Shown: in pieces, positions 20,282-33,317 of the stretch
Layout: the number at the start of each line of letters is the position of its first letter
Position numbering within the stretch: position 1 is the stretch's first letter
Assembly (NCBI RefSeq): GCF_012689525.1
Contig: NZ_CP051516.1
Location: 2,976,001 to 3,040,000 of the forward strand
Direction of reading: 5' to 3'
Length of the DNA stretch: 64,000 nt
Origin: Paraburkholderia aromaticivorans
GTDB lineage: Bacteria; Pseudomonadota; Gammaproteobacteria; Burkholderiales; Burkholderiaceae
Program-made: the position numbers and the translations under genes
The notes under the pieces: model-generated
The model's database searches: none
The model's input: the letters and a program-made list of their open reading frames with translations, nothing else
What the model was told of the DNA's origin: nothing

Positions 20282-21199
20282 TCAGTCGCTGGCGGACGGC
20301 GGCGCCGCTTCCTGCGCATCGAGGCCCGCTACGGCGGCCAGCTCGGCCAGTTCAGCTTCGTCGAAACCGGCGTCGCGGCGCGCCTCGAAATTGAACGGAC
20401 CGCGTAATTTCGGTGCGTGATACTGGTCGGCGAGGCGTGTGTAACTATCGTGAGGGTCGAGGCCGCCGACGTCGCACAGATGGCGGAACCAGCGATTGCC
20501 GATCAGCACGTGGCCGATTTCGTCGCGCAGGATCACGTCGAGAATCGCCGCCGACGCCTGATCGCCGGCCTGCAGCAGGCGCGCGCGGATCGGCGGCGAG
20601 GCGTCGAGGCCACGGGCTTCGAGCGTGCGCGGCACCAGCGCCATGCGCGCCAGCACGTCGCCACGCGTGCGCTCGCACATGTCCCACAGTCCGTCGTGGG
20701 CCGGAAAATCGCCGTAGACGTGGCCATACTCCGCGAGGCGCGCGGTCAGCAACGAGAAGTGGTAGGCCTCTTCGGCCGCGACCTTGAGCCAGTCGGTGTA
20801 GAACGCGGCGGGCATGCCGGCGAAGCGCCAGACCGCGTCGAGCGCGAGGTTGATGGCGTTGAATTCGATGTGCGCGAGCGCGTGCAGCAGGACCGCGCGA
20901 CCGTGCGGCGCCTGCATGCTGCGTCGCTTTAAACCGCGCGGATCAACCAGTTCGGGGCGCGCGGGACGGCCCGGCAGGCCGGCCGGTTCGTCGAGTTTGA
21001 GCTGCGCGGCGCATGCCATGCGGCCTTCGAGCACGGCGGCGTAAACCGCACGGGCTGTGGCGGCCTTGGCGGCGGGATCGGCTTCGCACAATGCGGCGAG
21101 GGCTGCGGTGCGCGCGCAAGGGGTTTTGAGCGCGGCTTCAGTGCCCGGTGAATCAGGCGAAACGGTCGGTGCGGTCGGTGCGGTCGGTGCGGCGGACAT
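20282..21199 (-). CDS. DUF455 family ferritin-like protein
   Basis: 305-residue protein. The core has ferritin-like metal-ligand patterns: HIEFNAINLALD, AEEAYHFSLL and RDEIGHVLIGNRWF (E, ExxH, E, ExxH order), suggesting a di-iron or related metal site. DUF455 proteins lack an established biochemical function, though some are linked to tRNA modification of MiaE type by structure. The N-terminus (MSAAPTAPTAPTV) is low complexity and is coded by a 9-bp tandem repeat. It is divergent from the gamma-carbonic anhydrase gene. Confidence 0.85.
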   Translation of the reverse strand: MSAAPTAPTAPTVSPDSPGTEAALKTPCARTAALAALCEADPAAKAATARAVYAAVLEGRMACAAQLKLDEPAGLPGRPARPELVDPRGLKRRSMQAPHGRAVLLHALAHIEFNAINLALDAVWRFAGMPAAFYTDWLKVAAEEAYHFSLLTARLAEYGHVYGDFPAHDGLWDMCERTRGDVLARMALVPRTLEARGLDASPPIRARLLQAGDQASAAILDVILRDEIGHVLIGNRWFRHLCDVGGLDPHDSYTRLADQYHAPKLRGPFNFEARRDAGFDEAELAELAAVAGLDAQEAAPPSASD

Positions 21200-21589
21200 C
21201 ATGGCAAGCGGATCGACGAGGAAACAGCAAAGGAAGCCAAAAACGGCATGGCCAAGGAAATGACAAAATTCGCGGCAACCGACGCTTCAGCATGCGGCCA
21301 TCCAGGCGCGGCCGCGCCGCCATTGCGTGAACGTCAACTCGAACAGCCGAGCGGCCAGACAGTCAGGACACGCCCCGCGCCGCATCGGCGCGGACCTCGG
21401 CCTGAGCCGCGAAGCGAGCACCGTGTGGCGGGACCAAGCGTCCCAACCACACAACCGTTTACAATACTCGATTCGACCATCCAACGCGCCCAACGCGCTG
21501 GCGAGGCCGGACAGCCCGGCGCGGCAAACCGTTTCGGGCAGTTCGGCGCCCTGTCCGGCGTACGTAGCGACCGATCAAGAGGAGACACC
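21200..21589. other. divergent intergenic region DUF455 / gamma-CA
   Basis: About 390 bp. A long frame runs into the carbonic anhydrase gene from 21248, but the added residues are low complexity and unlike the family, so I read it as non-coding. TTTACAATA near 21458-21466 may be a -10 element for the + strand gene. AAGAGGAG at 21578-21585 is its ribosome-binding site. Confidence 0.45.
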
Positions 21590-22114
21590 GTGACCATTTA
21601 CAAGCTTGGCGAAGCCGCCCCGACCATCCATGAAAGCGTCTTCGTCGCGGATTCGGCGAGCATCATCGGCAACGTGACGCTCGGGGAGAACGCCAGCGTC
21701 TGGTTCGGCGCGACGATTCGCGGCGACAACGAGCCGATCACCATCGGCGCCGGCAGCAACGTGCAGGAAAACGCCGTGCTGCACACCGACCCCGGTTTTC
21801 CGTTGACGATCGAGCCCAACGTGACGGTCGGCCATCAGGTCATGCTGCACGGCTGCACGATCAAGGAAGGTTCGCTGATCGGAATTCAGGCGGTGGTCTT
21901 GAATGGAGCGGTAATCGGCCGCAACTGTCTGGTCGGAGCGGGCGCCGTCGTCACCGAGGGCAAGGTATTTCCCGACAATTCGCTGATTCTCGGCGCGCCC
22001 GCCAAGGTCGTGCGCGAACTCACCGAGACGGATATCGCCAACATGCAGCGCGGCGCGGCAACGTATGCCGAGCGCCGCGAATATTACAAGGCGCAGCTCG
22101 TGCGCATCGGCTAA
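21590..22114 (+). CDS. gamma-carbonic anhydrase family protein (left-handed beta helix)
   Basis: 174 residues of hexapeptide repeats forming a left-handed beta helix (for example IIGNVTLGENASVWFGATI and NVQENAVLHTDPG). The three zinc-type histidines fall in VLHTD and VGHQVMLHGC. It is of the YrdA/CaiE-like group; carbonic anhydrase activity is possible but often absent in close relatives. GTG at 21590 is the start because AAGAGGAG precedes it and the protein then begins MTIYKLGEAAPTI like its family. It is followed by hslO after 64 bp. Confidence 0.9.
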   Translation: MTIYKLGEAAPTIHESVFVADSASIIGNVTLGENASVWFGATIRGDNEPITIGAGSNVQENAVLHTDPGFPLTIEPNVTVGHQVMLHGCTIKEGSLIGIQAVVLNGAVIGRNCLVGAGAVVTEGKVFPDNSLILGAPAKVVRELTETDIANMQRGAATYAERREYYKAQLVRIG

Positions 22115-22178
22115 CCAGCCGGGGCGCGCGGCGCGCACGGCGCGGCATCACGCTGCGTCATTTGACCGAGGAAAAGTT

Positions 22179-23129
22179 GTGAGCGACCAGTTGCAAAAAT
22201 TCATGTTCAGCGCGGCGCCGGTGCGCGGCGAGATCGTTTCCCTGCGCAATACGTGGCAGGAAGTGCTGACGCGCCGCGACTATCCGGCGCCGGTGCGGAC
22301 GGTTCTGGGCGAAATGATGGCGGCGTGCGCGCTGCTGTCGGCGAACCTCAAGTTCGACGGCACGCTCATCATGCAGATTTTCGGCGACGGCCCGGTCAAG
22401 ATGCTGGTGGTGCAGTGCGGCTCCGATCTGTCGATGCGCGCGACCGCCAAGCTGTCCGGCGAAGCGGCCAACGTGATCGGCGAGACGACCAGCATGGTCG
22501 ACCTGTTGAACGCGAGCGGCCACGGCCGCTGTGTGATCACGCTCGACCCGGCCAGCAAGCAGCCCGGGCAGCAGCCGTATCAAAGTATCGTGCCGTTGTC
22601 GGGCGTGGACGGCCCGCTCAACTCGATGGCCGAAGTGCTCGAGCATTACATGCACCACTCGGAGCAGCTCGACACGCGTCTGTGGCTCGCGGCGAACACC
22701 GAGCGCGCGGTCGGTATGCTGCTGCAAAAATTGCCGGGCGACGGCGGCATCGTTCCCCATCCGGGCGATCTGGACGCGGATACATGGGAGCGCGTCTGCA
22801 CGCTGGGCGGCACGATGTCGCAAGACGAGCTGCTGAAGGAAGAACCGGAAACGATCTTCCGGCGCCTCTTCTGGCAGGAAAACGTCCAGCATTTCGAACC
22901 GGCCACGGCACGCTTCGAGTGCACGTGTTCGCGCGAGAAAGTCGGCGGCATGCTGAAGATGCTGGGCCGCGAAGAAGTCGACGGCGTGCTCGAAGAGCGC
23001 GGCCATGTGGAGATTCATTGCGAGTTCTGCAACCAGCGCTATGAGTTCGATCCGGTCGACGTGGCGCAACTTTTTGTCGCCGAGGCGCTCTCACAAGGTG
23101 TGACGCCCGCGGCTGATCAGCGGCACTAA
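22179..23129 (+). CDS. hslO: redox-regulated chaperone Hsp33
   Basis: Holdase chaperone activated by oxidative unfolding. The 316-residue protein has the C-terminal zinc switch CTC (C248, C250) and CEFC (C281, C284), giving CxC-x30-CxxC. The N-terminal domain carries GEIVSLRNTW and the conserved GDGPVKM segment. GTG at 22179 is the start, with GAGGAA 5-10 bases upstream; longer in-frame starts reach back into the carbonic anhydrase gene and lack family similarity. It is probably cotranscribed with that gene. Confidence 0.95.
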   Translation: MSDQLQKFMFSAAPVRGEIVSLRNTWQEVLTRRDYPAPVRTVLGEMMAACALLSANLKFDGTLIMQIFGDGPVKMLVVQCGSDLSMRATAKLSGEAANVIGETTSMVDLLNASGHGRCVITLDPASKQPGQQPYQSIVPLSGVDGPLNSMAEVLEHYMHHSEQLDTRLWLAANTERAVGMLLQKLPGDGGIVPHPGDLDADTWERVCTLGGTMSQDELLKEEPETIFRRLFWQENVQHFEPATARFECTCSREKVGGMLKMLGREEVDGVLEERGHVEIHCEFCNQRYEFDPVDVAQLFVAEALSQGVTPAADQRH

Positions 23130-23324
23130 ACGGCTCGCCGGCGCGCGGATTCCATACGCGCCGAACGGCGGTCAATCACACCTGTATGACGGCAGTAGAA
23201 ATACCGCGCCGCCCGCTGCCTTTTCAGGTCCCGGGCGGCGCAGTATCTTTGATCATTGCGTTGAATCATTGGCGGTGCGCGCGGCGCATGATTTGCTTAG
23301 GCATCCGACCGATGGAGATCGAAC

Positions 23325-23714
23325 ATGAACTACCCTACTTCGTTGATACCGCTGCTGCGCCGTGCGCGCACGGTCGCTGTGCTGGCTGTCGTCGTCGGCA
23401 GTGGCGCGCTGGCGGGCTGCATGATGGATCCGCCGGGCCCGTCGCCGATATATAGCCGGCTGCCCGCCGATCAATCGGGCGTGGCCGCCACCGCCCAACC
23501 GCTGACGCCTGAAGAACGCCAGCGCTATGACGCGATCGACCACCAGGTGATGGCCGAGCAGAATCAGGCGATTGCGGCCGACAACGCGACGCAGGCGTGG
23601 TCGCGTTACTACACGCCGCCGGTCACCGTATACGGCAGCTATTACGGCGGTGGCTGGGGACACGGCTGGGGTACGGGTGTCGGCGTCGGCTACGGGCCGT
23701 ATTGGGGCTGGTGA
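23325..23714 (+). CDS. small lipoprotein with Gly/Tyr/Trp-rich tail
   Basis: 129 residues, unrecognised. The signal peptide ends LAGC with the lipidated cysteine at about residue 32. A Pro-rich segment and a hydrophilic helix (TPEERQRYDAIDHQVMAEQ) follow. The tail from about 93 is rich in Gly, Tyr and Trp, ending YGPYWGW. Such tails occur in many Burkholderia envelope lipoproteins of unknown role. GGAGAT lies about 7 bases before the ATG. A terminator follows. Confidence 0.75.
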   Translation: MNYPTSLIPLLRRARTVAVLAVVVGSGALAGCMMDPPGPSPIYSRLPADQSGVAATAQPLTPEERQRYDAIDHQVMAEQNQAIAADNATQAWSRYYTPPVTVYGSYYGGGWGHGWGTGVGVGYGPYWGW

Positions 23715-23778
23715 GCGGCGGCAGGCTCGCGCACGCCGCAAAAATTTTTCGCGCGGCGCGTCGGCGGCGAGCCCAAAG

Positions 23779-23809
23779 AAAAAGGCACGGTTCTCACCGT
23801 GCCTTTTTT
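23779..23809. terminator. bidirectional terminator, lipoprotein gene / ftsB
   Basis: AAAAAGGCACGGT-TCTC-ACCGTGCCTTTTTT: a perfect stem with flanking A and T runs between the convergent lipoprotein gene (+) and ftsB (minus). It can act on both strands. Confidence 0.92.
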
Positions 23810-23849
23810 GCATCCGTCGTACTGAACCGTTGTCGTGCTACGGCGACGC

Positions 23850-24287
23850 TCAGTGCGCAGGCTTCTTGTCTTTCGCAACAGCCGCTTTACCGCCATGCTT
23901 GCGATCCGGCCTCGCGCGCGACTCCGGATTCGGCACCACATGCAGCGGCGCCGCCGACATCTCACCCCGTGTGGAGGTCGTGACCGAAGGCGTGTTCGCC
24001 GTCGGCAGCGGCGCGTTCGGCGACACGAACTGCACGAACACTTCGGCGTCCTTCACCATGCCCATTTCATAACGCGCCCGCTCTTCGACAGCGGCCGTGC
24101 CGTTCTGCAAGTCCTGCACTTCGCCTTGAATGCGTTCGTTGCGCAGTTTCGAATCGGCATTCTTTTGCACTTGCTGCGCCAGTTGCTGCTGCAACTCGTG
24201 CACGCGCAACCAACCGCCGTGCCCCCACCAGAGCGGGTACTGGATCAACGCCAGTAGAACGATCAGGACAGCAGTGACAAGCCGCAT
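23850..24287 (-). CDS. ftsB: cell division protein FtsB
   Basis: Bitopic septal-ring protein of the FtsQLB complex. One transmembrane helix at about residues 3-20 is followed by a periplasmic coiled coil ([20 protein letters not shown]) and the conserved [15 protein letters not shown] segment. At 145 residues it is longer than E. coli FtsB (about 103) because of a Pro/Ala/Lys-rich C-terminal tail ending [10 protein letters not shown]. It lies just downstream of eno, the conserved eno-ftsB linkage. Confidence 0.93.
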   Translation of the reverse strand: MRLVTAVLIVLLALIQYPLWWGHGGWLRVHELQQQLAQQVQKNADSKLRNERIQGEVQDLQNGTAAVEERARYEMGMVKDAEVFVQFVSPNAPLPTANTPSVTTSTRGEMSAAPLHVVPNPESRARPDRKHGGKAAVAKDKKPAH

Positions 24288-24309
24288 GAAGTAAGCACAA
24301 TAAATACAC

Positions 24310-24336
24310 GCCGCCCTGCGCTATACGCAGGGCGGC
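24310..24336 (-). other. GC-rich hairpin between eno and ftsB
   Basis: GCCGCCCTGCG and CGCAGGGCGGC form a perfect 11-bp stem with a 5-base loop. On the coding strand it is not followed by a T run, so it is not a standard Rho-independent terminator. It may be an mRNA stability or processing element between eno and ftsB. Confidence 0.5.
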
Positions 24337-24394
24337 GGGGTCAATCAGAAACGAAGGATAACCGGCTCATCGGTCAGCGCCAGCAAACCAGCCA

Positions 24395-25767
<1,373 letters not shown>

Positions 25768-25893
25768 GTCCCATGCAGAGCACCGGTCTCCCCGGCAAAC
25801 TACATGCGCGCCGATACGTTCGACGACCATCGCGTGCATTCGCCGCGTGCCACGATTATGCGTAACGCTCGTGACACGCGGTGACTGCCTGAA

Positions 25894-28535
<2,642 letters not shown>

Positions 28536-28650
28536 TCATGCACCGTTTCTTGCGGCGCGTGCCGGCGCGGCGCGCTATGGTCGGCGTCGCGGCGCGTGGC
28601 CGATGCTGCCGCCGTCGCCGCCCGCGCTCACGTCCGCGCGTGCGCTCATG

Positions 28651-29454
28651 TCAGCCCCGCTGCTCCAGTTCATGCAGCATGCTTTGCACCGCGCGTGCGG
28701 TTTCGACCGGTTTTTCCATTGGGTAGAGATGACTGCCCTCGATCCATTCCACATGGCCGCCGGTCGTGCGGCGGGTGGCGTCCAGACCGGCCTGGCGGAT
28801 TTCCTTCGAACGCGTGCCGGCGATGAAGCCCACCGGCACCGGCGCGCCCCGGGCGAGCCGCGACCCGAGCGTGTGCGGCAAGGTCTTATAGATCTGATAT
28901 TCGGTACGACGGTCGAAGGCCAGCGACCGCGAGCCGTCGGGCGAAGTCTGCGGAATGCCGAAGTCGATGTAGTCGGACAGCATGCGCTCGTCCCAGCGCG
29001 CGAACGCCGGCTTCGAATGGAAATGCCGCCACGCTTCGTCGCGGCTCGTCCACTGGGTTCGTCGCGTGCGGGTGGCGGCTGCGGGCGAGAGCCGCTCGTC
29101 GAGGCCGGTCCATTGCGACACGCGCAGCATGCTGCTGCGCCAGCCGGCGATCACCGGCGAATCGAGCATCACCACGCCCCTCACCCATTGCGGCTTCTTG
29201 AGCGCGGCCATCAGCGACAGATAGCCGCCGAGCGAATGTCCCACCAGCCACACCGGGTACTCGTACGTCCTGCGGATGTCGTCGAGCAACTGTTCGACCA
29301 GATGCGGCCAGTCCTGCGTCACCGGAAAGCGCGCGTCGTGGCCGATCCGCTCGATGGAGCGCAGTTCGTAGTCGTCGGCGAGCTCGGCGAAGATCGTGCG
29401 GTAGGTCGATGCCGGAAAGCCGTTCGCGTGCGAGAAGTGAATGATGTTTTTCAA
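28651..29454 (-). CDS. alpha/beta hydrolase
   Basis: 267 residues. The N-terminus IIHFSHANGFPASTY and nucleophile elbow GHSLGGYLS define an alpha/beta hydrolase, and the terminal histidine is in EGSHLYPME. It is distinct from the hydrolase at 19.3 kb. The substrate is unknown. It lies between comEC (117 bp upstream) and pyrG (a 232-bp GC-rich gap downstream). It may be transcribed with comEC. Confidence 0.88.
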   Translation of the reverse strand: MKNIIHFSHANGFPASTYRTIFAELADDYELRSIERIGHDARFPVTQDWPHLVEQLLDDIRRTYEYPVWLVGHSLGGYLSLMAALKKPQWVRGVVMLDSPVIAGWRSSMLRVSQWTGLDERLSPAAATRTRRTQWTSRDEAWRHFHSKPAFARWDERMLSDYIDFGIPQTSPDGSRSLAFDRRTEYQIYKTLPHTLGSRLARGAPVPVGFIAGTRSKEIRQAGLDATRRTTGGHVEWIEGSHLYPMEKPVETARAVQSMLHELEQRG

Positions 29455-29571
29455 CTGCGGCTCTCTCCGTTTCTGTTTTGCGTGCGGGTTGTGGCGCGCA
29501 CCTGCGTGCAGTCGCCACGCCGGGCGCGCGCTTCTTCTATTTGTGCGGCCGGCGATTCGCCAATTAGCCGG

Positions 29572-32370
29572 TCAGCGATCCATCCAGTAGCGGCGCTGCG
29601 TGTCGCGATAGCGCTCGAGCGTGACCATGGCGCTGTTGCTGTTGGCGGAGTGATTTATCTCGCGACCCGGGTTCACCTCGACCCGCACCGCACCGTCCGC
29701 ATCGCTGCGCCCGAGCTCGATCTGCCGCGCCTTGTAGCGCTCGAACACCCCCGCATTCGGATGATGAAAACGGTTGCGATAGCCTACCTGAAATAGCGCG
29801 ATGAGCGGATCGATAGAGTCGAGGAAGGGCTCGGTCGACGAAGTCTTGCTGCCGTGATGCGGCACGACCAGCACCTGCGCGCGCAACGCACCGCGATCGC
29901 GCGCGAGCAGAACGCGTTCGACGGGCGCCTCGATGTCCGCCGTCAGCAAGGCCGTCATGCGCGGCGGTTCTGTTTGACTAGGGCTGAGCGACGGGTGTGC
30001 GGCGGCGGGCAAAGCGCTGACCCGCAGCACGCAGCAATGCGCGTTCGGCTTGCCTTGCAGCGGGCCGGCGTCCGGCCAGAGCATCGCGAACTCGACGCCG
30101 TCCCACTGCCAGCGCTGGCCCGCCGCGCACGGCAGCGTGTCGGCGCCGCGTTGCCTCGCGTTCGACCACAGCGCATTCGACGGCGCCAATGCCGCCACCA
30201 TTTGATGCACCTCGATTGCGTCCAGCACGGCGGGCGCGCCGCCCGAATGATCGGAGTCGGCGTGGCTGACGATCAACGTATCGAGCGCCGTCACGCCATG
30301 CGCCTGTAGAAACGGCACGACCACCCGCTCGCCCGCGTGAGTCGACTCCGGGCCCGGCCCGGTATCGAACAGCAAAGTGTGATGCGCCGTTTCGACCAGC
30401 ACCGAGGTGCCCTGACCGACGTCCAGCGCCGTCAGACGGAAACTGCCGTGCGGCGGCCCGGACGGTGCGGGTATCAGGAGCGGCAGCCACGTCAGCGGCG
30501 CGGCCCAGCGCAGCGGCCAGCCGCGCGGCGCCAGACACCAGAGCACGCCCACTGCCGCCGCGGCCAGCGTCCACGCGTCCGGTTGCGGCAGACGCCAGAG
30601 CGCCCAGGCGGGACCGGATAGCATCTGCAAACCCGCTGCCAGCAGTTCGAGCAAGGCGTGTGCGACATGCCATGCATAGGCGTCGAACGGCGCGGGCAAC
30701 GCGACGCCGGCCAGCACGGCCGGCGTGACCAGCAGGCTCACCCACGGAATCGCGAAGGCATTCGCGAGCGGGCCGATCAGCGGAATCTGCGCGAACCAGT
30801 AGACGGTCAGCGGCGCGAGCGCGACTGTCACGGCGAACTGAACCTGCGCGGCGCTGCGCAGCCGCTCGCCGGCATCGCGGATGCGGCGGCGCAAGACGAA
30901 ACCCAGTCTCGACAAACGGCTCGCTGCCTCGCCGCCCTCGCCTGTTTCGTCGCAGTGCTGTGCATGATCCTGCACATGCGGCCGTCCCGACATGGCGAAC
31001 AAAATCGCCGCCACGGCGCAGAACGACAACCAGAATCCCGCCGACACGACCGCCCACGGATCAACCATCAGCACGAGCCCCAGGGCCCACGCGAGCACCG
31101 CCGAGCGCGCCACATTGCGCCCGCTGATAAACGCGAGCGCGACGACCCCCGCCATCCACAGCGCGCGCTGCGCCGGCACATTGAAGCCGGCCAACGCGGC
31201 GTGCAGCGTGGCGAACAGCGCGCCGCCCGTCACCGCGACGACTTGTGCCGGCAGCCGCAACGGCCAGTTGCGGCCGATCCATCCGGAGCGCCGCCACAAC
31301 GCGCCCGCAAGCCAACCCGCGAGGCCCGCGACGAAACCGATGTGCAGCCCCGAAATCGCCACCAGATGACTCGTGCCCGTGCCGCGCATGAGCAGCCAGT
31401 CCGCGGCGCTGACTTCGTCCTGCGCGCCGATGGCAAGCGCCACGACGATCCCGCGATGCGGCGCGGCGGCGAGCACTGCGTCGATCCGCTCGCGTAACGC
31501 GGCGCGCCAGCGGTCCACCGTCACGCCGACGCCGCTCGCCATGCCCGGCAATCGCACCGCATGAGCCGGCGCGCTCACATAGCCGGTGGCGCGCACGTTG
31601 CGCGCGAGCAGAGTCGCCTCGGCATCGCGCACGCCGAAATTGGCATTGCCATGCGGGCGTTTGAGCCGCACGGTCAGCCGCCAGCGCGAGCCTGGTTCGA
31701 GCGAAGGCGGCGGCGCATCTTCGGCGATCCACGAGAGCTGGATTACGCGCGGGAAGGCGGTGATGGGCGCTTCGGCCGCTTCGACATTGAATAGAAAACG
31801 CGCGCCATTTTCATCGCGTGACGGCAAGCCTTTGATACTACCGACGACCTCGATATCGCGCCCTTCCCACTCGTTGGGCAAGCTCACCGCGAGGCGCACG
31901 TCCGCGCGCAAGGCTGCGTAGCCGAAGCCCGCGCACATTGCTGCGCACCACACGGCGCTCCAGCCCACGAAGGAGCGCACGCGCCGGCTGAAGCGGATGC
32001 AGTGCAAGAGCGAAGTGAGGGTCGCCGCACACGCGTGCTGCCAATCCCCGGGCGCCACCGTTGGCCTTGTCGCGGCTGCAACTCTCGGCACAGTTCCCGC
32101 CGCAGTCCCAGCCTCAGCGTCACGCTCCGCTATAGCCGCAGTTCCACCTGCATTCGTAGCTCCGGCCTCAGTCGAAACCGTAGCCACGCGGGCCATCGCA
32201 TGATCCGCACCGACCGCCGCGCGGCTATCCTCGCCCAAACCCCACACCGCCACGACAACCGCAGCGCACGCAACCAACACCAACCCGCACAGCGCCATCC
32301 AATCCGGCAACACCGCCTGCCGTTGCAGCCCGATCACGCCCAACGCAAATCCACACCACCATGCCCGCAT
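29572..32370 (-). CDS. comEC: DNA internalization-related competence protein ComEC/Rec2
   Basis: Large inner-membrane channel protein for DNA uptake during natural transformation. The roughly 932-residue product has N-terminal transmembrane helices, a DUF4131 beta domain (VVGSIKGLPSRDENGARF), the central Competence domain (HLVAISGLHIGFVAGLAGW, then many helices) and a C-terminal MBL-fold domain (LDVGQGTSVLVETAHHTLLFDTG, then SHADSDHSGG). The start at 32370 (MRAWWCGFALG) is chosen because GGAGG precedes it; a frame start at 32463 is less likely. An Ala/Thr-rich soluble stretch at about residues 50-120 between the second and third helices is unusual. Uptake partners are not in the window. Confidence 0.93.
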   Translation of the reverse strand: MRAWWCGFALGVIGLQRQAVLPDWMALCGLVLVACAAVVVAVWGLGEDSRAAVGADHAMARVATVSTEAGATNAGGTAAIAERDAEAGTAAGTVPRVAAATRPTVAPGDWQHACAATLTSLLHCIRFSRRVRSFVGWSAVWCAAMCAGFGYAALRADVRLAVSLPNEWEGRDIEVVGSIKGLPSRDENGARFLFNVEAAEAPITAFPRVIQLSWIAEDAPPPSLEPGSRWRLTVRLKRPHGNANFGVRDAEATLLARNVRATGYVSAPAHAVRLPGMASGVGVTVDRWRAALRERIDAVLAAAPHRGIVVALAIGAQDEVSAADWLLMRGTGTSHLVAISGLHIGFVAGLAGWLAGALWRRSGWIGRNWPLRLPAQVVAVTGGALFATLHAALAGFNVPAQRALWMAGVVALAFISGRNVARSAVLAWALGLVLMVDPWAVVSAGFWLSFCAVAAILFAMSGRPHVQDHAQHCDETGEGGEAASRLSRLGFVLRRRIRDAGERLRSAAQVQFAVTVALAPLTVYWFAQIPLIGPLANAFAIPWVSLLVTPAVLAGVALPAPFDAYAWHVAHALLELLAAGLQMLSGPAWALWRLPQPDAWTLAAAAVGVLWCLAPRGWPLRWAAPLTWLPLLIPAPSGPPHGSFRLTALDVGQGTSVLVETAHHTLLFDTGPGPESTHAGERVVVPFLQAHGVTALDTLIVSHADSDHSGGAPAVLDAIEVHQMVAALAPSNALWSNARQRGADTLPCAAGQRWQWDGVEFAMLWPDAGPLQGKPNAHCCVLRVSALPAAAHPSLSPSQTEPPRMTALLTADIEAPVERVLLARDRGALRAQVLVVPHHGSKTSSTEPFLDSIDPLIALFQVGYRNRFHHPNAGVFERYKARQIELGRSDADGAVRVEVNPGREINHSANSNSAMVTLERYRDTQRRYWMDR

Positions 32371-32481
32371 CCGCCCTCCGCCAGCAATCGCCGGACGACG
32401 GAACACTCGACGCACAGGCGTCAGCGAGCCCGCCAGGCGTGGGTCTCGCCCGGCGCGAACCACTCAAACCATCGAGTTCAA

Positions 32482-33270
32482 TTATGCAGAGGAAAGTGCC
32501 AGCCGCGGCAGCGCGGCGAGCGCGTTAGCCGTTGTGCCTAGGGCGGCTTCGTCGGCGGCCATGCCGCGTAGTTGCGCGAGGCCCGCGCCGATCGCCGGAA
32601 TCTGCTCCGGCGTGTTGCGCTGTTTGTAGATCCACGAAGGCGCGATGTCCGGCGCATCGGTTTCGACGACCAGCGCGTCGAACGGCAACTGCTCGGCGAG
32701 ACGGCGGATTTGCCGCGCGCGCTCGAAAGTCAGATTGCCGCCGAAGCCGAGATGCATGCCCTGGTCGATATACGCCTGAGCCTGCTGAAAACTGCCGTTG
32801 AAGGCATGCGCGATGCCGCGATGAATCTGATGCCGCCGCAGTCCCTTGATCACCTGATCCTGCGATTTGCGGACATGGCAGATCACCGGCAAATCGAATT
32901 CGCGCGCGAGCTGCAACTGGCCGTTGTAGAAGAATTGCTGGCGCGCATCGTCGAGACCGTCGACGAAATAATCGAGTCCGATCTCGCCGATACCGACGAA
33001 CAGCGGGTCGTCCAGACTCGCCTCGATTTCCATGCGCAACAGATCGAGATCGCTGTCTTGCGCGCCCGGCGTGAACAACGGATGAATACCGAGCGCATAC
33101 GCGCCGCCGTCGATCCGCTGCGCCAGTTCACGCACCGCCGCGAAATTCTGCCGGCCGATCGCCGGAATCACGATTCGCCCCACGCCCGCGCGGCGCGCCG
33201 CCGACGCAACTTCCGCGCGGTCGGCGTCGAATTCCGACGCGTCGAGATGACAGTGCGTATCGATCCACAT
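32482..33270 (-). CDS. tatD: TatD family metal-dependent hydrolase
   Basis: 262-residue TIM-barrel metallohydrolase with WIDTHCHLDASEF at the N-terminus, GEIGLDYF, CHVRKS and VETDAPDIAP, the four metal-binding segments of TatD deoxyribonucleases. The start at 33270 (MWIDTHCH) matches the family; the frame extends upstream without similarity. It lies between lolD (47 bp) and comEC (111 bp). Whether it is YcfH/TatD or another paralogue cannot be decided by sequence alone. Confidence 0.92.
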   Translation of the reverse strand: MWIDTHCHLDASEFDADRAEVASAARRAGVGRIVIPAIGRQNFAAVRELAQRIDGGAYALGIHPLFTPGAQDSDLDLLRMEIEASLDDPLFVGIGEIGLDYFVDGLDDARQQFFYNGQLQLAREFDLPVICHVRKSQDQVIKGLRRHQIHRGIAHAFNGSFQQAQAYIDQGMHLGFGGNLTFERARQIRRLAEQLPFDALVVETDAPDIAPSWIYKQRNTPEQIPAIGAGLAQLRGMAADEAALGTTANALAALPRLALSSA

Positions 33271-33317
33271 CACGGACCTCGTTAACGGCGCGGCATCTAC
33301 GCCGAATGGCTGGTCAT

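Noticed and set aside
21160..21195. 9-bp direct repeats (GGTCGGTGC) as a regulatory array
   Set aside because: They lie inside the DUF455 coding sequence and encode the APT repeat at its N-terminus.
21248..21589. N-terminal extension of the gamma-carbonic anhydrase back to 21248
   Set aside because: The extension is low complexity and unlike the family, while GTG at 21590 has a strong ribosome-binding site and gives the family N-terminus.
24310..24336. Hairpin between eno and ftsB as a Rho-independent terminator
   Set aside because: The stem is strong but no T run follows on the coding strand; kept only as a structural element.
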